Assembly: GCA_964634605.1 (NCBI GenBank)
Contig: CAZWLJ010000065.1
Coordinates: forward strand, 1 to 10,550
Source of the DNA: UPXZ01 sp964634605
GTDB taxonomy: Bacteria > Bacteroidota > Bacteroidia > Bacteroidales > Paludibacteraceae
Direction: 5' to 3'
Length of the DNA: 10,550 nucleotides
The notes under the pieces were generated by a model that was not told the origin of the DNA, ran no database searches, and worked only from the letters and a program-made list of their open reading frames with translations. The position numbers and the translations under genes are program-made. Position 1 is the stretch's first letter, and the number at the start of each line of letters is the position of its first letter. This document shows, piece after piece, positions 1 to 6,255 of the stretch.

Positions 1-3
1 AAA

Positions 4-198
4 ATGCCAAAAATGAAAACTAACTCCGGTGCCAAAAAAAGATTCGCTCTTACCGGAACAGGAAAAATCAAAAGAAAACATGCTTTTAAAAGTCACATTC
101 TGACTAAAAAAACCACAAAGCAAAAACGCAATCTGACCCAGACTGGTCTGGTGGATAGTGTTGATGTGAAGAATGTTAAGGCCTTACTTCGCGTTTAA
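4..198 (+). CDS. rpmI: 50S ribosomal protein L35 (bL35)
   Basis: A 64-residue, very basic protein that begins MPKMKTNSGAKKRF and carries the L35 core GTGKIKRKHAFKSH at about residues 18-31. Both the length and the lysine-rich composition match bL35, a small protein of the large ribosomal subunit. The ATG at position 4 gives the standard L35 N-terminus, so this start is secure. Only three bases precede it, so its promoter and any leader lie outside the window. rplT follows after a 118-base spacer, the conserved rpmI-rplT order. In many bacteria infC lies just upstream, and I infer the same here but cannot see it. Confidence 0.97.
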   Translation: MPKMKTNSGAKKRFALTGTGKIKRKHAFKSHILTKKTTKQKRNLTQTGLVDSVDVKNVKALLRV

Positions 199-263
199 TG
201 GTTGTCAGATTAAAATCAGTAACTTTTTTAAAAACAAAATTTCTTAAAAGTCAAACCGAATGT

Positions 264-295
264 TTAGCCAAAAAGACTGCTAGCGGCAGCGCTAA
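264..295 (+). promoter_or_regulatory. Possible alternative RNA hairpins in the rpmI-rplT spacer
   Basis: The 118-base spacer between rpmI and rplT is mostly A/T but contains a short GC-rich patch. TAGCG (281-285) can pair with CGCTA (290-294) around the loop GCAG. TTAGC (264-268) can instead pair with GCTAA (291-295), and the two pairings share bases and exclude each other. L20 is known to repress its own mRNA in several bacteria, so a leader-type control element before rplT is conceivable. Both stems are only 5 bp, no T-run follows, and no known L20-leader structure was recognised. This is a weak call. Confidence 0.25.
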
Positions 296-316
296 CTTTC
301 AAAAAATCATCTAATT

Positions 317-691
317 ATGCCAAGATCAGTAAATCACGTTGCTTCACGTAAAAGAAGAAAAAGAATTTTAAGCCTCACCAGAGGATACTTTGGCGGACGC
401 CGTAATGTATGGACCGTAGCTAAAAATACATGGGAAAAAGGTTTGCAATATGCTTACCGCGACCGTAAAAACAAAAAACGCAACTTCCGCGCATTGTGGA
501 TTCAGCGTATCAACGCTGCAGCACGTATGGAAGGTATGTCTTATTCACGTCTGATGGGCGCTCTGCACAAAGCAGGAATCGAAATGAACCGCAAAGTTCT
601 TGCAGACCTGGCAATGAATCACCCGGAAGCATTCAGCGCTATTGTTAAAAGTGTAAATCATACTGAAAGTAAAACGAAAGCTTCAAAATAA
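317..691 (+). CDS. rplT: 50S ribosomal protein L20 (bL20)
   Basis: A 124-residue basic protein starting MPRSVNHVASRKRRKR. It has the conserved L20 blocks TRGYFGGRRNVW (about residues 21-32), YAYRDRKNKKRNFRALWIQRINAAAR (about 46-70, quoted here only as a region) and SYSRLMGALHKAGIE (about 75-89). L20 binds 23S rRNA early in 50S assembly and in several bacteria represses its own operon. The opening MPRSVNHVASR is the form I associate with Bacteroidota. The protein is slightly longer than the usual 115-118 residues because of a short polar tail ending KTKASK. The start is preceded by CATCTAATT with no Shine-Dalgarno motif, as is normal in this phylum. A terminator follows 19 bases after the stop. 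Confidence 0.98.
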   Translation: MPRSVNHVASRKRRKRILSLTRGYFGGRRNVWTVAKNTWEKGLQYAYRDRKNKKRNFRALWIQRINAAARMEGMSYSRLMGALHKAGIEMNRKVLADLAMNHPEAFSAIVKSVNHTESKTKASK

Positions 692-710
692 GCAGTACAC
701 AATTCACATA

Positions 711-746
711 AAAACCGCGATTCTGGAAAGAATAGCGGTTTTTTTT
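711..746 (+). terminator. Rho-independent terminator of rpmI-rplT, probably bidirectional
   Basis: AAAACCGC (711-718) pairs with GCGGTTTT (735-742). Inside it, after one G-A mismatch, ATTCT (720-724) pairs with AGAAT (729-733) and closes the loop GGAA (725-728), a GNRA-type tetraloop. An unbroken T-run covers 739-746. On the minus strand the same stem is followed by five Ts (complement of 710-714), so it could also stop transcription of the convergent pfkA gene, whose stop codon is at 770. Confidence 0.9.
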
Positions 747-769
747 ATATCAGATGGACGAATATAGGC

Positions 770-1801
770 TTAACTTAATTTTCCGAATGAAATTCCCATT
801 CGTTTGCCCTGTTTCACCATGATATGGTCGGGTGTAACCAGGCGTAGTTTTCCGGCAACTTCCCTGAGTGGCACATCCGAAATCTCATCAGTCCCTTTCA
901 CCGAAACCATTCTGCCGAATTTGCCGTCGCTGATGAGTTTTGCAGCATGGCCGCCAAGCAGGGTGCCTAAATTACGGTCGAAGGGTGAGGGTGAGCCTCC
1001 CCGCTGGATATAACCCAAAACGGTTTCGCGGGCTTCAATTCCGGTAAGTTCCTCGATTTTTCGGGCGAAATAAGTTGCCGGGTGATGACCGCCGGTTCCT
1101 CCTTCCACTTCTATTCCTTCTGCCACAGCTACTATTGAATAGGCTTTTCCGCTTTTTTTTCTTCTGTTAAGTACTTCGATGACTGTATTCAGGTCGTAAC
1201 CCAGTTCGGGTAATAATATCACATCGGCTCCACCTGCCATGCCGGCATACAGGGTAATCCAACCCGCATGATGCCCCATCAACTCAATAACCATCACCCG
1301 CTGGTGAGAACTTGCTGTGGAGTGGAGGCGGTCAATAGCATCGGTAGCAATATCTACTGCAGAATTAAAACCAAACGTGAGATCGGTTCCGTACACATCG
1401 TTATCGATTGTTTTTGGAATTCCGATGACATTCAAACCTAGTTCCGAAAGCTGCCAGGTGGTTTTTTGCGTACCGTTTCCTCCGATGCATACCAGGCAGT
1501 CCAGTCCAAGCTCCTTGTAACTTTTTTTGATGACTTCCTGATCTTTTTTGTCGGGTGATTTGAGTATTTTTCTGAACTCTTTTTCGCGTGCGGTACCCAG
1601 TATTGTGCCTCCTAAAGTTAAAATACCGGATAATGAAGCCTCTGGAAGAGGAATAATATCCTTGTATAACAATCCGGAGAAACCATTCTGAATGCCGATA
1701 ACTTCCATTCCATACTTGCTGATTGCTGTTTTGCCAACGCCACGTATCGTGGCATTAATACCTGGGCAGTCGCCTCCCGAAGATAGAATTCCGATTTTCA
1801 T
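770..1801 (-). CDS. pfkA: 6-phosphofructokinase (group III-like, phosphoryl donor uncertain)
   Basis: A 343-residue phosphofructokinase, which phosphorylates fructose-6-phosphate to fructose-1,6-bisphosphate in glycolysis. Visible family motifs are GGDCPGINA (residues 9-17), LGTAR (68-72), IGGNGTQKT (106-114), PKTIDNDV (129-136, with D133 as the expected catalytic base), SSHQRV (164-169), MGHHAGW (175-181) and GYIQRGGSP (263-271). G110 matches Gly104 of the E. coli enzyme, the ATP-type residue. K130 is the lysine usual in pyrophosphate enzymes, where E. coli has Gly124. N109 replaces the metal-binding Asp103. This mix resembles the 'mixed-substrate group III' family, where ATP use is likely when the Gly is present, but donor choice is not proven. 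The protein is cytoplasmic and full length, with a secure ATG. It is a single gene convergent with rplT. Confidence 0.95.
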   Translation of the reverse strand: MKIGILSSGGDCPGINATIRGVGKTAISKYGMEVIGIQNGFSGLLYKDIIPLPEASLSGILTLGGTILGTAREKEFRKILKSPDKKDQEVIKKSYKELGLDCLVCIGGNGTQKTTWQLSELGLNVIGIPKTIDNDVYGTDLTFGFNSAVDIATDAIDRLHSTASSHQRVMVIELMGHHAGWITLYAGMAGGADVILLPELGYDLNTVIEVLNRRKKSGKAYSIVAVAEGIEVEGGTGGHHPATYFARKIEELTGIEARETVLGYIQRGGSPSPFDRNLGTLLGGHAAKLISDGKFGRMVSVKGTDEISDVPLREVAGKLRLVTPDHIMVKQGKRMGISFGKLS

Positions 1802-1820
1802 TGTAGTAATATTTTAAGAG

Positions 1821-1840
1821 TTTACTGTTTGCAAAGTAAA
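1821..1840 (-). promoter_or_regulatory. Candidate pfkA promoter -7 box inside an inverted repeat
   Basis: On the minus strand, TTACTTTG (complement of 1832-1839) matches 7 of 8 positions of the Bacteroidota -7 consensus TAnnTTTG and lies about 30 bases ahead of the pfkA start. I see no -33 TTG at the expected 19-21 base distance, so the promoter call is weak. The same bases form an imperfect inverted repeat: TTTAC (1821-1825) with GTAAA (1836-1840), and TTTG (1828-1831) with CAAA (1832-1835), with two unpaired bases on one side. An operator is possible. Confidence 0.3.
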
Positions 1841-1941
1841 GAAAAAAACAGGAAGTTCTTTCGCATTTATCTTGTTTTTTTGTAAAAAAGGGAGGGATTA
1901 TATCGTTTTGCTTATTGGTGACAGCCGTTTAACATTGCCTT

Positions 1942-1973
1942 GTATCCGGATACCAGTCGGCACAGTCGTGCCG
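1942..1973. repeat. Tandem GC-rich inverted repeats between pfkA and groEL
   Basis: Two inverted repeats sit four bases apart in otherwise A/T-rich DNA. The first is the perfect 12-base palindrome GTATCCGGATAC (1942-1953). The second is a hairpin, CGGCAC (1958-1963) with GTGCCG (1968-1973), closing the loop AGTC. Neither is followed by a T-run, and the groEL terminator already lies at 1991-2028. They are too far from the pfkA start (about 140-170 bases) to look like a simple operator. A dispersed palindromic repeat is one possibility. The rest of the 260-base gap (1841-1941) shows nothing recognisable. Confidence 0.6.
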
Positions 1974-1990
1974 GAGCTATTTTCGTAACA

Positions 1991-2028
1991 AAAAAAACTC
2001 CCCGAATCACTTTCGATTCGGGGAGTTT
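1991..2028 (-). terminator. Rho-independent terminator of groES-groEL
   Basis: A perfect 14-bp stem pairs AAACTCCCCGAATC (1995-2008) with GATTCGGGGAGTTT (2015-2028) around the six-base loop 2009-2014. Read on the minus strand, it is followed directly by a T-run (complement of 1991-1997). It lies 33 bases past the groEL stop codon and is one of the strongest structural signals in the window. Confidence 0.95.
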
Positions 2029-2061
2029 GTCTTTATTTTTTGATCTTTCTCTCAGAATAAA

Positions 2062-3693
2062 TTACATCATTCCGCCCATTCCGCCGCCCATAGGCATTTG
2101 CGGAGCAGGATTATCTTCTTTTTTCTCCACGATGACACATTCGGTAGTCAGGAACATACCTGCTATGGAAGCTGCATTCTCCAGTGCGATGCGGCAAACT
2201 TTGGCCGGATCTACTACTCCTGCTTCGAAGAAGTTTTCGTATTTATCAGTACGAGCGTTGTAGCCGAAATCGGCTTTACCTTCATGCACTTTTTGAGCAA
2301 CTACGGCACCTTCTTTTCCTGCATTGGCTACGATCTGACGAAGTGGTTCTTCAATAGCACGTTTCACGATTTCAATACCTGTACGTTCATCTTCATTGTC
2401 AGCTTTCACATTGTCTAAAGCTTCGATTGATCGGATATAAGCTACACCCCCGCCAGGTACAATACCTTCTTCGATAGCTGCGCGGGTTGCATGAAGTGCG
2501 TCGTCCACACGGTCTTTCATTTCCTTCATTTCCACTTCGCTGGCTGCTCCTACATAGAGTACAGCTACACCACCCGACAATTTTGCCAGACGTTCCTGGA
2601 GTTTTTCTTTGTCGTAGTCGGAGGTTGTAGTGGCAATCTGAGATTTTATCTGACTGATGCGGGTGTGAATGGCATCTTTATCACCGGCACCATTTACAAT
2701 CGTTGTATTATCTTTATCTACGGTTACTTTTTCGGCAGTTCCGAGCATCTCGAGCGTAGCCTGTTCCAGTTTAATGCCTTTTTCTTCAGAAATTACTACA
2801 CCACCTGTCAGGATGGCTATGTCTTCGAGCATTTCTTTTCGGCGGTCACCAAAGCCTGGAGCTTTTACTGCACAGATTTTCAAAGAACCACGAAGCCGGT
2901 TTACAACCAGGGTAGTAAGCGCTTCGCTGTCAACGTCTTCAGCAATAATAAGTATCGGGCGTCCTGATTGAACCGCAGGTTCCAGAATTGGAAGAAGTTC
3001 TTTCAGGTTAGAGATTTTTTTGTCGTAGATAAGTATTTGTGGTTTTTCAAATTCCACTTCCATCTGTTCTGTATTCGTAACAAAGTAAGGAGAAATGTAC
3101 CCGCGGTCGAATTGCATACCTTCTACCACTTCGATGGTTGTTTCGGTACCTTTAGCTTCTTCGATGGTGATTACTCCGTCTTTGGAAACTTTGCGCATGG
3201 CATCTGCTATGAGTTTTCCAATGCGTGAATCGTTGTTGGCCGAAACGGTAGCTACCTGCTCAATTTTGTCGTAGTTGTCGCCAACTGTACGGGCTTGTGA
3301 CGCGATGTTTTTTACTACTGATTCTACCGCCTTGTCAATCCCGCGTTTCAAATCCATCGGGTTAGCTCCGGCAGTTACGTTTTTAAGTCCCACATTTACA
3401 ATGGACTGAGCAAGTACAGTTGCAGTTGTTGTTCCATCACCTGCATCGTCGCCGGTTTTTGAAGCTACTTCTTTTACCAGTTGTGCTCCCATATTCTGGT
3501 ATGCATCTTCCAGTTCAATTTCTTTTGCTACGGTTACACCGTCTTTAGTGATATGCGGTGCGCCAAATTTTTTTTCAAGTATCACGTTGCGGCCTTTGGG
3601 TCCGAGCGTAACTTTTACCGCGTTAGCCAGTTCGTCAACTCCTTTTTTCAGTTGATCGCGGGCATCGATATTAAATAAAATTTCTTTTGCCAT
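2062..3693 (-). CDS. groEL: Chaperonin GroEL (Hsp60)
   Basis: A 543-residue chaperonin of normal length. GroEL forms a double seven-membered ring in the cytoplasm that encloses unfolded proteins and folds them using ATP and the GroES lid. Visible landmarks are MAKEILFN at the start, VTLGPKGRNV (residues 28-37) and GDGTTTATVLA (85-95, with the nucleotide-binding Asp at 86). The catalytic aspartate is D398 in DDALHATRAA, and the chaperonin signature is AAIEEGIVPGGG (405-416). The C-terminus is the usual flexible Gly-Met tail, ending GGGMGGMM. No key residue is missing. The start has an A/T-rich upstream region and no Shine-Dalgarno motif. groES lies 85 bases upstream on the same strand, and the terminator follows the gene, so this is the distal gene of the operon. 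Confidence 0.99.
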   Translation of the reverse strand: MAKEILFNIDARDQLKKGVDELANAVKVTLGPKGRNVILEKKFGAPHITKDGVTVAKEIELEDAYQNMGAQLVKEVASKTGDDAGDGTTTATVLAQSIVNVGLKNVTAGANPMDLKRGIDKAVESVVKNIASQARTVGDNYDKIEQVATVSANNDSRIGKLIADAMRKVSKDGVITIEEAKGTETTIEVVEGMQFDRGYISPYFVTNTEQMEVEFEKPQILIYDKKISNLKELLPILEPAVQSGRPILIIAEDVDSEALTTLVVNRLRGSLKICAVKAPGFGDRRKEMLEDIAILTGGVVISEEKGIKLEQATLEMLGTAEKVTVDKDNTTIVNGAGDKDAIHTRISQIKSQIATTTSDYDKEKLQERLAKLSGGVAVLYVGAASEVEMKEMKDRVDDALHATRAAIEEGIVPGGGVAYIRSIEALDNVKADNEDERTGIEIVKRAIEEPLRQIVANAGKEGAVVAQKVHEGKADFGYNARTDKYENFFEAGVVDPAKVCRIALENAASIAGMFLTTECVIVEKKEDNPAPQMPMGGGMGGMM

Positions 3694-3698
3694 TTTTA

Positions 3699-3722
3699 TA
3701 TTTACGATTTAATTATTTACGA
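3699..3722. repeat. 9-base direct repeat in the groES-groEL spacer
   Basis: TATTTACGA occurs at 3699-3707 and again at 3714-3722, a 15-base period, just ahead of the groEL start at 3693. A related TTACGAAT is found near 3770-3777, beside the groES stop codon. In the mRNA these read as TCGTAAATA repeats in the untranslated spacer. They may be chance in such A/T-rich sequence. A role in groEL translation or mRNA processing is speculation. Confidence 0.35.
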
Positions 3723-3778
3723 ATTACTATTGTTTCTATTCTCAAAATCAACTCATTCCGGATATTTGATTACGAATG

Positions 3779-4048
3779 TCAGATTATAGCCAGGATATCA
3801 CTCTGACGCATGATCAGGTATTTTTCACCTTCCCACTCGAGTTCTGTACCGGCGTATTTACCGTAAAGCACGGTATCACCAACCTTTACTACCATTTCTT
3901 CGTCTTTGGTTCCGTTGCCTGCTGCAAGGATTTCACCTTTCAGCGGTTTTTCTTTTGCACTGTCGGGGATTATGATTCCGCTCACTGTTTTTTCTTCTGC
4001 CGGGGCCGGTTTTACCAGCACGCGGTCTGCTAATGGTCTAATGTTCAT
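3779..4048 (-). CDS. groES: Co-chaperonin GroES (Hsp10)
   Basis: An 89-residue co-chaperonin that forms the seven-subunit lid on GroEL. It shows the family opening NIRPLADRVLVKP (residues 2-14), the mobile loop that contacts GroEL (about 17-34, with the hydrophobic anchor GIII at 24-27), and the later core VKVGDTVLYGKYAGTE (54-69). It is a little shorter than the 97-residue E. coli protein because the roof-loop region near residues 44-53 is compact. That length is usual for this phylum. The gene is first in the groES-groEL pair, 85 bases ahead of groEL. The start context AACAGAATACGT has no Shine-Dalgarno motif. I saw no CIRCE element (HrcA operator) upstream. Confidence 0.98.
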   Translation of the reverse strand: MNIRPLADRVLVKPAPAEEKTVSGIIIPDSAKEKPLKGEILAAGNGTKDEEMVVKVGDTVLYGKYAGTELEWEGEKYLIMRQSDILAII

Positions 4049-4100
4049 ACGTATTCTGTTTTAATTATTATTTAATGAATTTACTTTCTGAAAATCAACA

Positions 4101-4133
4101 GAATTTTAGCGAAATTTGTGCCATCTGCGGCAA
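4101..4133 (-). promoter_or_regulatory. Weak candidate promoter of groES-groEL
   Basis: The 150 bases between the GT2 stop and groES should contain the operon's promoter. The best fit on the minus strand is TTG (complement of 4131-4133), then 22 bases, then TAAAATTC (complement of 4101-4108). It agrees with only the TA and part of the T-run of TAnnTTTG. The region also has a possible hairpin pairing TTGTCGGT (4173-4180) with ACTGACAA (4187-4194), just past the GT2 stop. That hairpin lacks a T-run, so I do not call a terminator there. Confidence 0.22.
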
Positions 4134-4198
4134 GATGAAAAATTGGCATGAAATAACGGACATCAGGCAGCTTTGTCGGTGAAACTACTGACAAGTTG

Positions 4199-5095
4199 TC
4201 ACTTTGAAAGTGAGAGCCTGGCAAGGAAAAGTAATTTATAAGAATCGAAAAGCCTGAGAGAAGGATTCATGCCCGTCAGATTCCTGATGATTACAGGGCG
4301 GAGCGCAGGGTAAAGTGCGGCTAAAACGCGTATGAAATTTTTCTTTCTGAATTGATTGAATTTAAAAAGCAGTTTCGATTGCTGTTCGAAGAAAGGATAT
4401 TTGCCTGAAAGATAAAGGCGGTACAGGTTTCTGATGCTTTCTTCTGTCTTACTTATGAATGCGTTATTTTCATCCAGTCCCTTATGCAGCAGCGGGTTGT
4501 CAATGTGAAGCATGTTGCATTTCATTTCTGCTATTTTGTGTCCGAACAGCGTGTCCTCATGCCCGTATCCCCGGATATTCTCGTCGAATCGTATCTGAGT
4601 GAATATATTTTTCGATATCAGAAAGTTGAATGCTGAAAAATGTGAATACTGACCATCTTTCTCACGTTCTAGAGCTGATTTTGCTTCCCTGAGCCTTCCA
4701 TATTTCAATCGTAGGCTGTACCGGGGATCTTTGTTTTCCGGATCGTAGGCTGTGCCACCCACAACTACCGAGTTTTCTTTACAAAAAGCGATGTATTTCT
4801 CAATGAAATGAGGCATGATAACTTCGCTGTCGCAATCCATGAAAAGCAGATGGTCGTATTTGGCTTCGTCGGCTAAACGGTTTCGGATGGCTGAGCGACC
4901 CATATTTTTCGTGAGAATAGTGTATTTGCAAAATGTCAAATCAGCTACAGCCTTGTTTTCATCCAGAAACAGGGTTGAACCATCTTCCATTACCAGAATT
5001 TCAAAATCAATGTACGTGCCGGATGCTTGCCGGTGAAGTTCGTTTACAAGCAGGGTAATGTTATAATTATATGTCGGGATAAGGATTGAGAGCAT
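4199..5095 (-). CDS. Family 2 glycosyltransferase
   Basis: A 298-residue GT-A fold glycosyltransferase, which moves a sugar from a nucleotide-sugar donor to an acceptor. Motifs in order are SILIPTYNYN (residues 3-12), MEDGST (36-41), NMGRSAIRN (64-72), the metal-binding DxD-type motif FMDCDSE (85-91, D87 and D89), and GYGHEDTLFG (176-185), whose E180/D181 pair is the expected catalytic base region. DNPLLHKG (199-206) follows. A basic and hydrophobic C-terminal part (about 240-298) could sit against the inner membrane, but it has no clear spanning helix. The donor and acceptor cannot be told. It is the last gene of the four-gene glycan block, starting 39 bases after the GT4 stop. Alternative names would be a rhamnosyl- or other capsule-type transferase, which I cannot support. 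Confidence 0.9.
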   Translation of the reverse strand: MLSILIPTYNYNITLLVNELHRQASGTYIDFEILVMEDGSTLFLDENKAVADLTFCKYTILTKNMGRSAIRNRLADEAKYDHLLFMDCDSEVIMPHFIEKYIAFCKENSVVVGGTAYDPENKDPRYSLRLKYGRLREAKSALEREKDGQYSHFSAFNFLISKNIFTQIRFDENIRGYGHEDTLFGHKIAEMKCNMLHIDNPLLHKGLDENNAFISKTEESIRNLYRLYLSGKYPFFEQQSKLLFKFNQFRKKNFIRVLAALYPALRPVIIRNLTGMNPSLRLFDSYKLLFLARLSLSK

Positions 5096-5134
5096 TTGAT
5101 TATGAAATTATATTCTGATTCATTCGTCTGAAAT

Positions 5135-6253
5135 TCAATGTTTTATACTGTTAATTAACTCAATCAGCTTTTTCTCTTCATTTTCCCATGAAAGTTCATT
5201 TCTGGCTTTCAGGGTATTATTCCTGACAGTCTGGTATCGTGATTGGTTTTCAAAAATCAGTTTTACTGTTTCAGCTATTGATTCGGGTGAATGATTTGGT
5301 ACAAAATATCCAGTGTCATATTGGTCAATAATATTTTTAATCTCGGGCAGCGGTGAAGCCAGTACCGGTATGCCGGAATGTATATAATCAAACAGTTTGT
5401 TAGGGAGCGAGAAACGGTGATTCAGATTGGTGTCTTTGTCGAGAGCAAGTCCGAGGTCGGCATTCATCGTGTATTGTCGCAGGTCTGCAAAGGGCATTTT
5501 CTGCTTGAAAATTACTTTTTCATCCAGCTGCTCCTTTCGAACTATATCGCGGAGTTTGGGTAATACATCGCCACTTCCTGCGATTAGCAGCACAACATTA
5601 TCGAGGTGTTTCATTGCTGAAACTGCTTCCTCGGCGCCACGGTCGATGTTGATGCCGGTGCCCTGCAGAATCAGAATTTTTTTATCTTCAGGCAAACCAA
5701 GTTCTGACCGGCTTTTAATCCTTTCAGGGTTAAAAGTGGGAGGAATATTCCGTACAACCAGAATTTTTTTATGATATTCATCCGTGTAAAGTTTTGCTAT
5801 TGAGTCGTTTACCGTGATGATGTATTGCAGTTTTGGAAAAATAAGCCGTTCGAAAAATTTCCAGATTGCCTGTGTATTTCTTCGGCTTGTCAATTCGGGC
5901 ATTTCGGTAAAATACTCGTGTGAATCATAAATGATTTTTTTTCTTCTGATTGCTGAAACAAAGTAAGCGGCAGGAAGTGTATCCAGATCATTGCTGAAAA
6001 TCAGATCCGTGCGGACAAAAAGCAGATAAAAAAACAGTCGGATGTTATATTCTGCATAAAAAAGCGGACCGGTGTTGAATACTAATTTTTTTCTGCGGAT
6101 GGTATACGTCGGTGCAAAATCCAGGCTGTCGGGAAGCAATCGTCCGGTTTCTATCACGTTGTAACCACATTTGACCAGCGCCATGCACGATTTTCGCACA
6201 CGCTGATCAGTCGTCAGGTCGTTGGTCACACATACAATAGCCGTTTTACGCAT
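5135..6253 (-). CDS. Family 4 glycosyltransferase
   Basis: A 372-residue GT-B fold glycosyltransferase with two Rossmann-like halves. The N-terminal half holds the acceptor side and motifs seen in this group, such as TNDLTTDQRVRK (residues 10-21), NDLDTLPAA (88-96) and IYDSHEYFTE (108-117). The C-terminal half has LQGTGINIDRGAEEAV (196-211) at the domain start and AGSGD (225-229). The donor-binding segment is LPNKLFDYIHSGIPVLAS (283-300), where the usual E-x7-E pattern is not well kept. No signal peptide is visible, so it acts in the cytoplasm or at the inner membrane face. Its ATG is only two bases after the stop of the deacetylase gene, so the two are very likely translated from one mRNA. 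The sugar and acceptor are unknown. Confidence 0.9.
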   Translation of the reverse strand: MRKTAIVCVTNDLTTDQRVRKSCMALVKCGYNVIETGRLLPDSLDFAPTYTIRRKKLVFNTGPLFYAEYNIRLFFYLLFVRTDLIFSNDLDTLPAAYFVSAIRRKKIIYDSHEYFTEMPELTSRRNTQAIWKFFERLIFPKLQYIITVNDSIAKLYTDEYHKKILVVRNIPPTFNPERIKSRSELGLPEDKKILILQGTGINIDRGAEEAVSAMKHLDNVVLLIAGSGDVLPKLRDIVRKEQLDEKVIFKQKMPFADLRQYTMNADLGLALDKDTNLNHRFSLPNKLFDYIHSGIPVLASPLPEIKNIIDQYDTGYFVPNHSPESIAETVKLIFENQSRYQTVRNNTLKARNELSWENEEKKLIELINSIKH

Positions 6254-6255
6254 GG

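Noticed and set aside
220..300. TAACTTTT (220-227) and TAACTTTC (293-300) as possible internal promoters for rplT.
   Set aside because: Each misses the final G of TAnnTTTG and has no -33 TTG at the right distance.
1940..2263. A 107-codon plus-strand open frame running from the intergenic gap into the groEL 3' end.
   Set aside because: It crosses the groEL terminator stem and then runs antisense to the GroEL C-terminus. The product looks like translated non-coding sequence.
2491..2967. A 158-codon open frame on the plus strand, antisense to groEL, with several other plus-strand frames across groEL.
   Set aside because: The products are rich in Phe, Cys and Tyr with no domain-like pattern, and the minus strand carries an intact, highly conserved groEL. 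These are by-products of groEL codon use.
4049..4198. Search for a CIRCE heat-shock operator ahead of groES.
   Set aside because: No TTAGCACTC-N9-GAGTGCTAA-like sequence is present. The only inverted repeats there are short and unrelated.
4199..4213. A perfect 15-base inverted repeat TCACTTTGAAAGTGA over the GT2 stop codon.
   Set aside because: The arms meet at a single central base and there is no T-run, so it is not a terminator. One short palindrome inside a coding end is likely chance.
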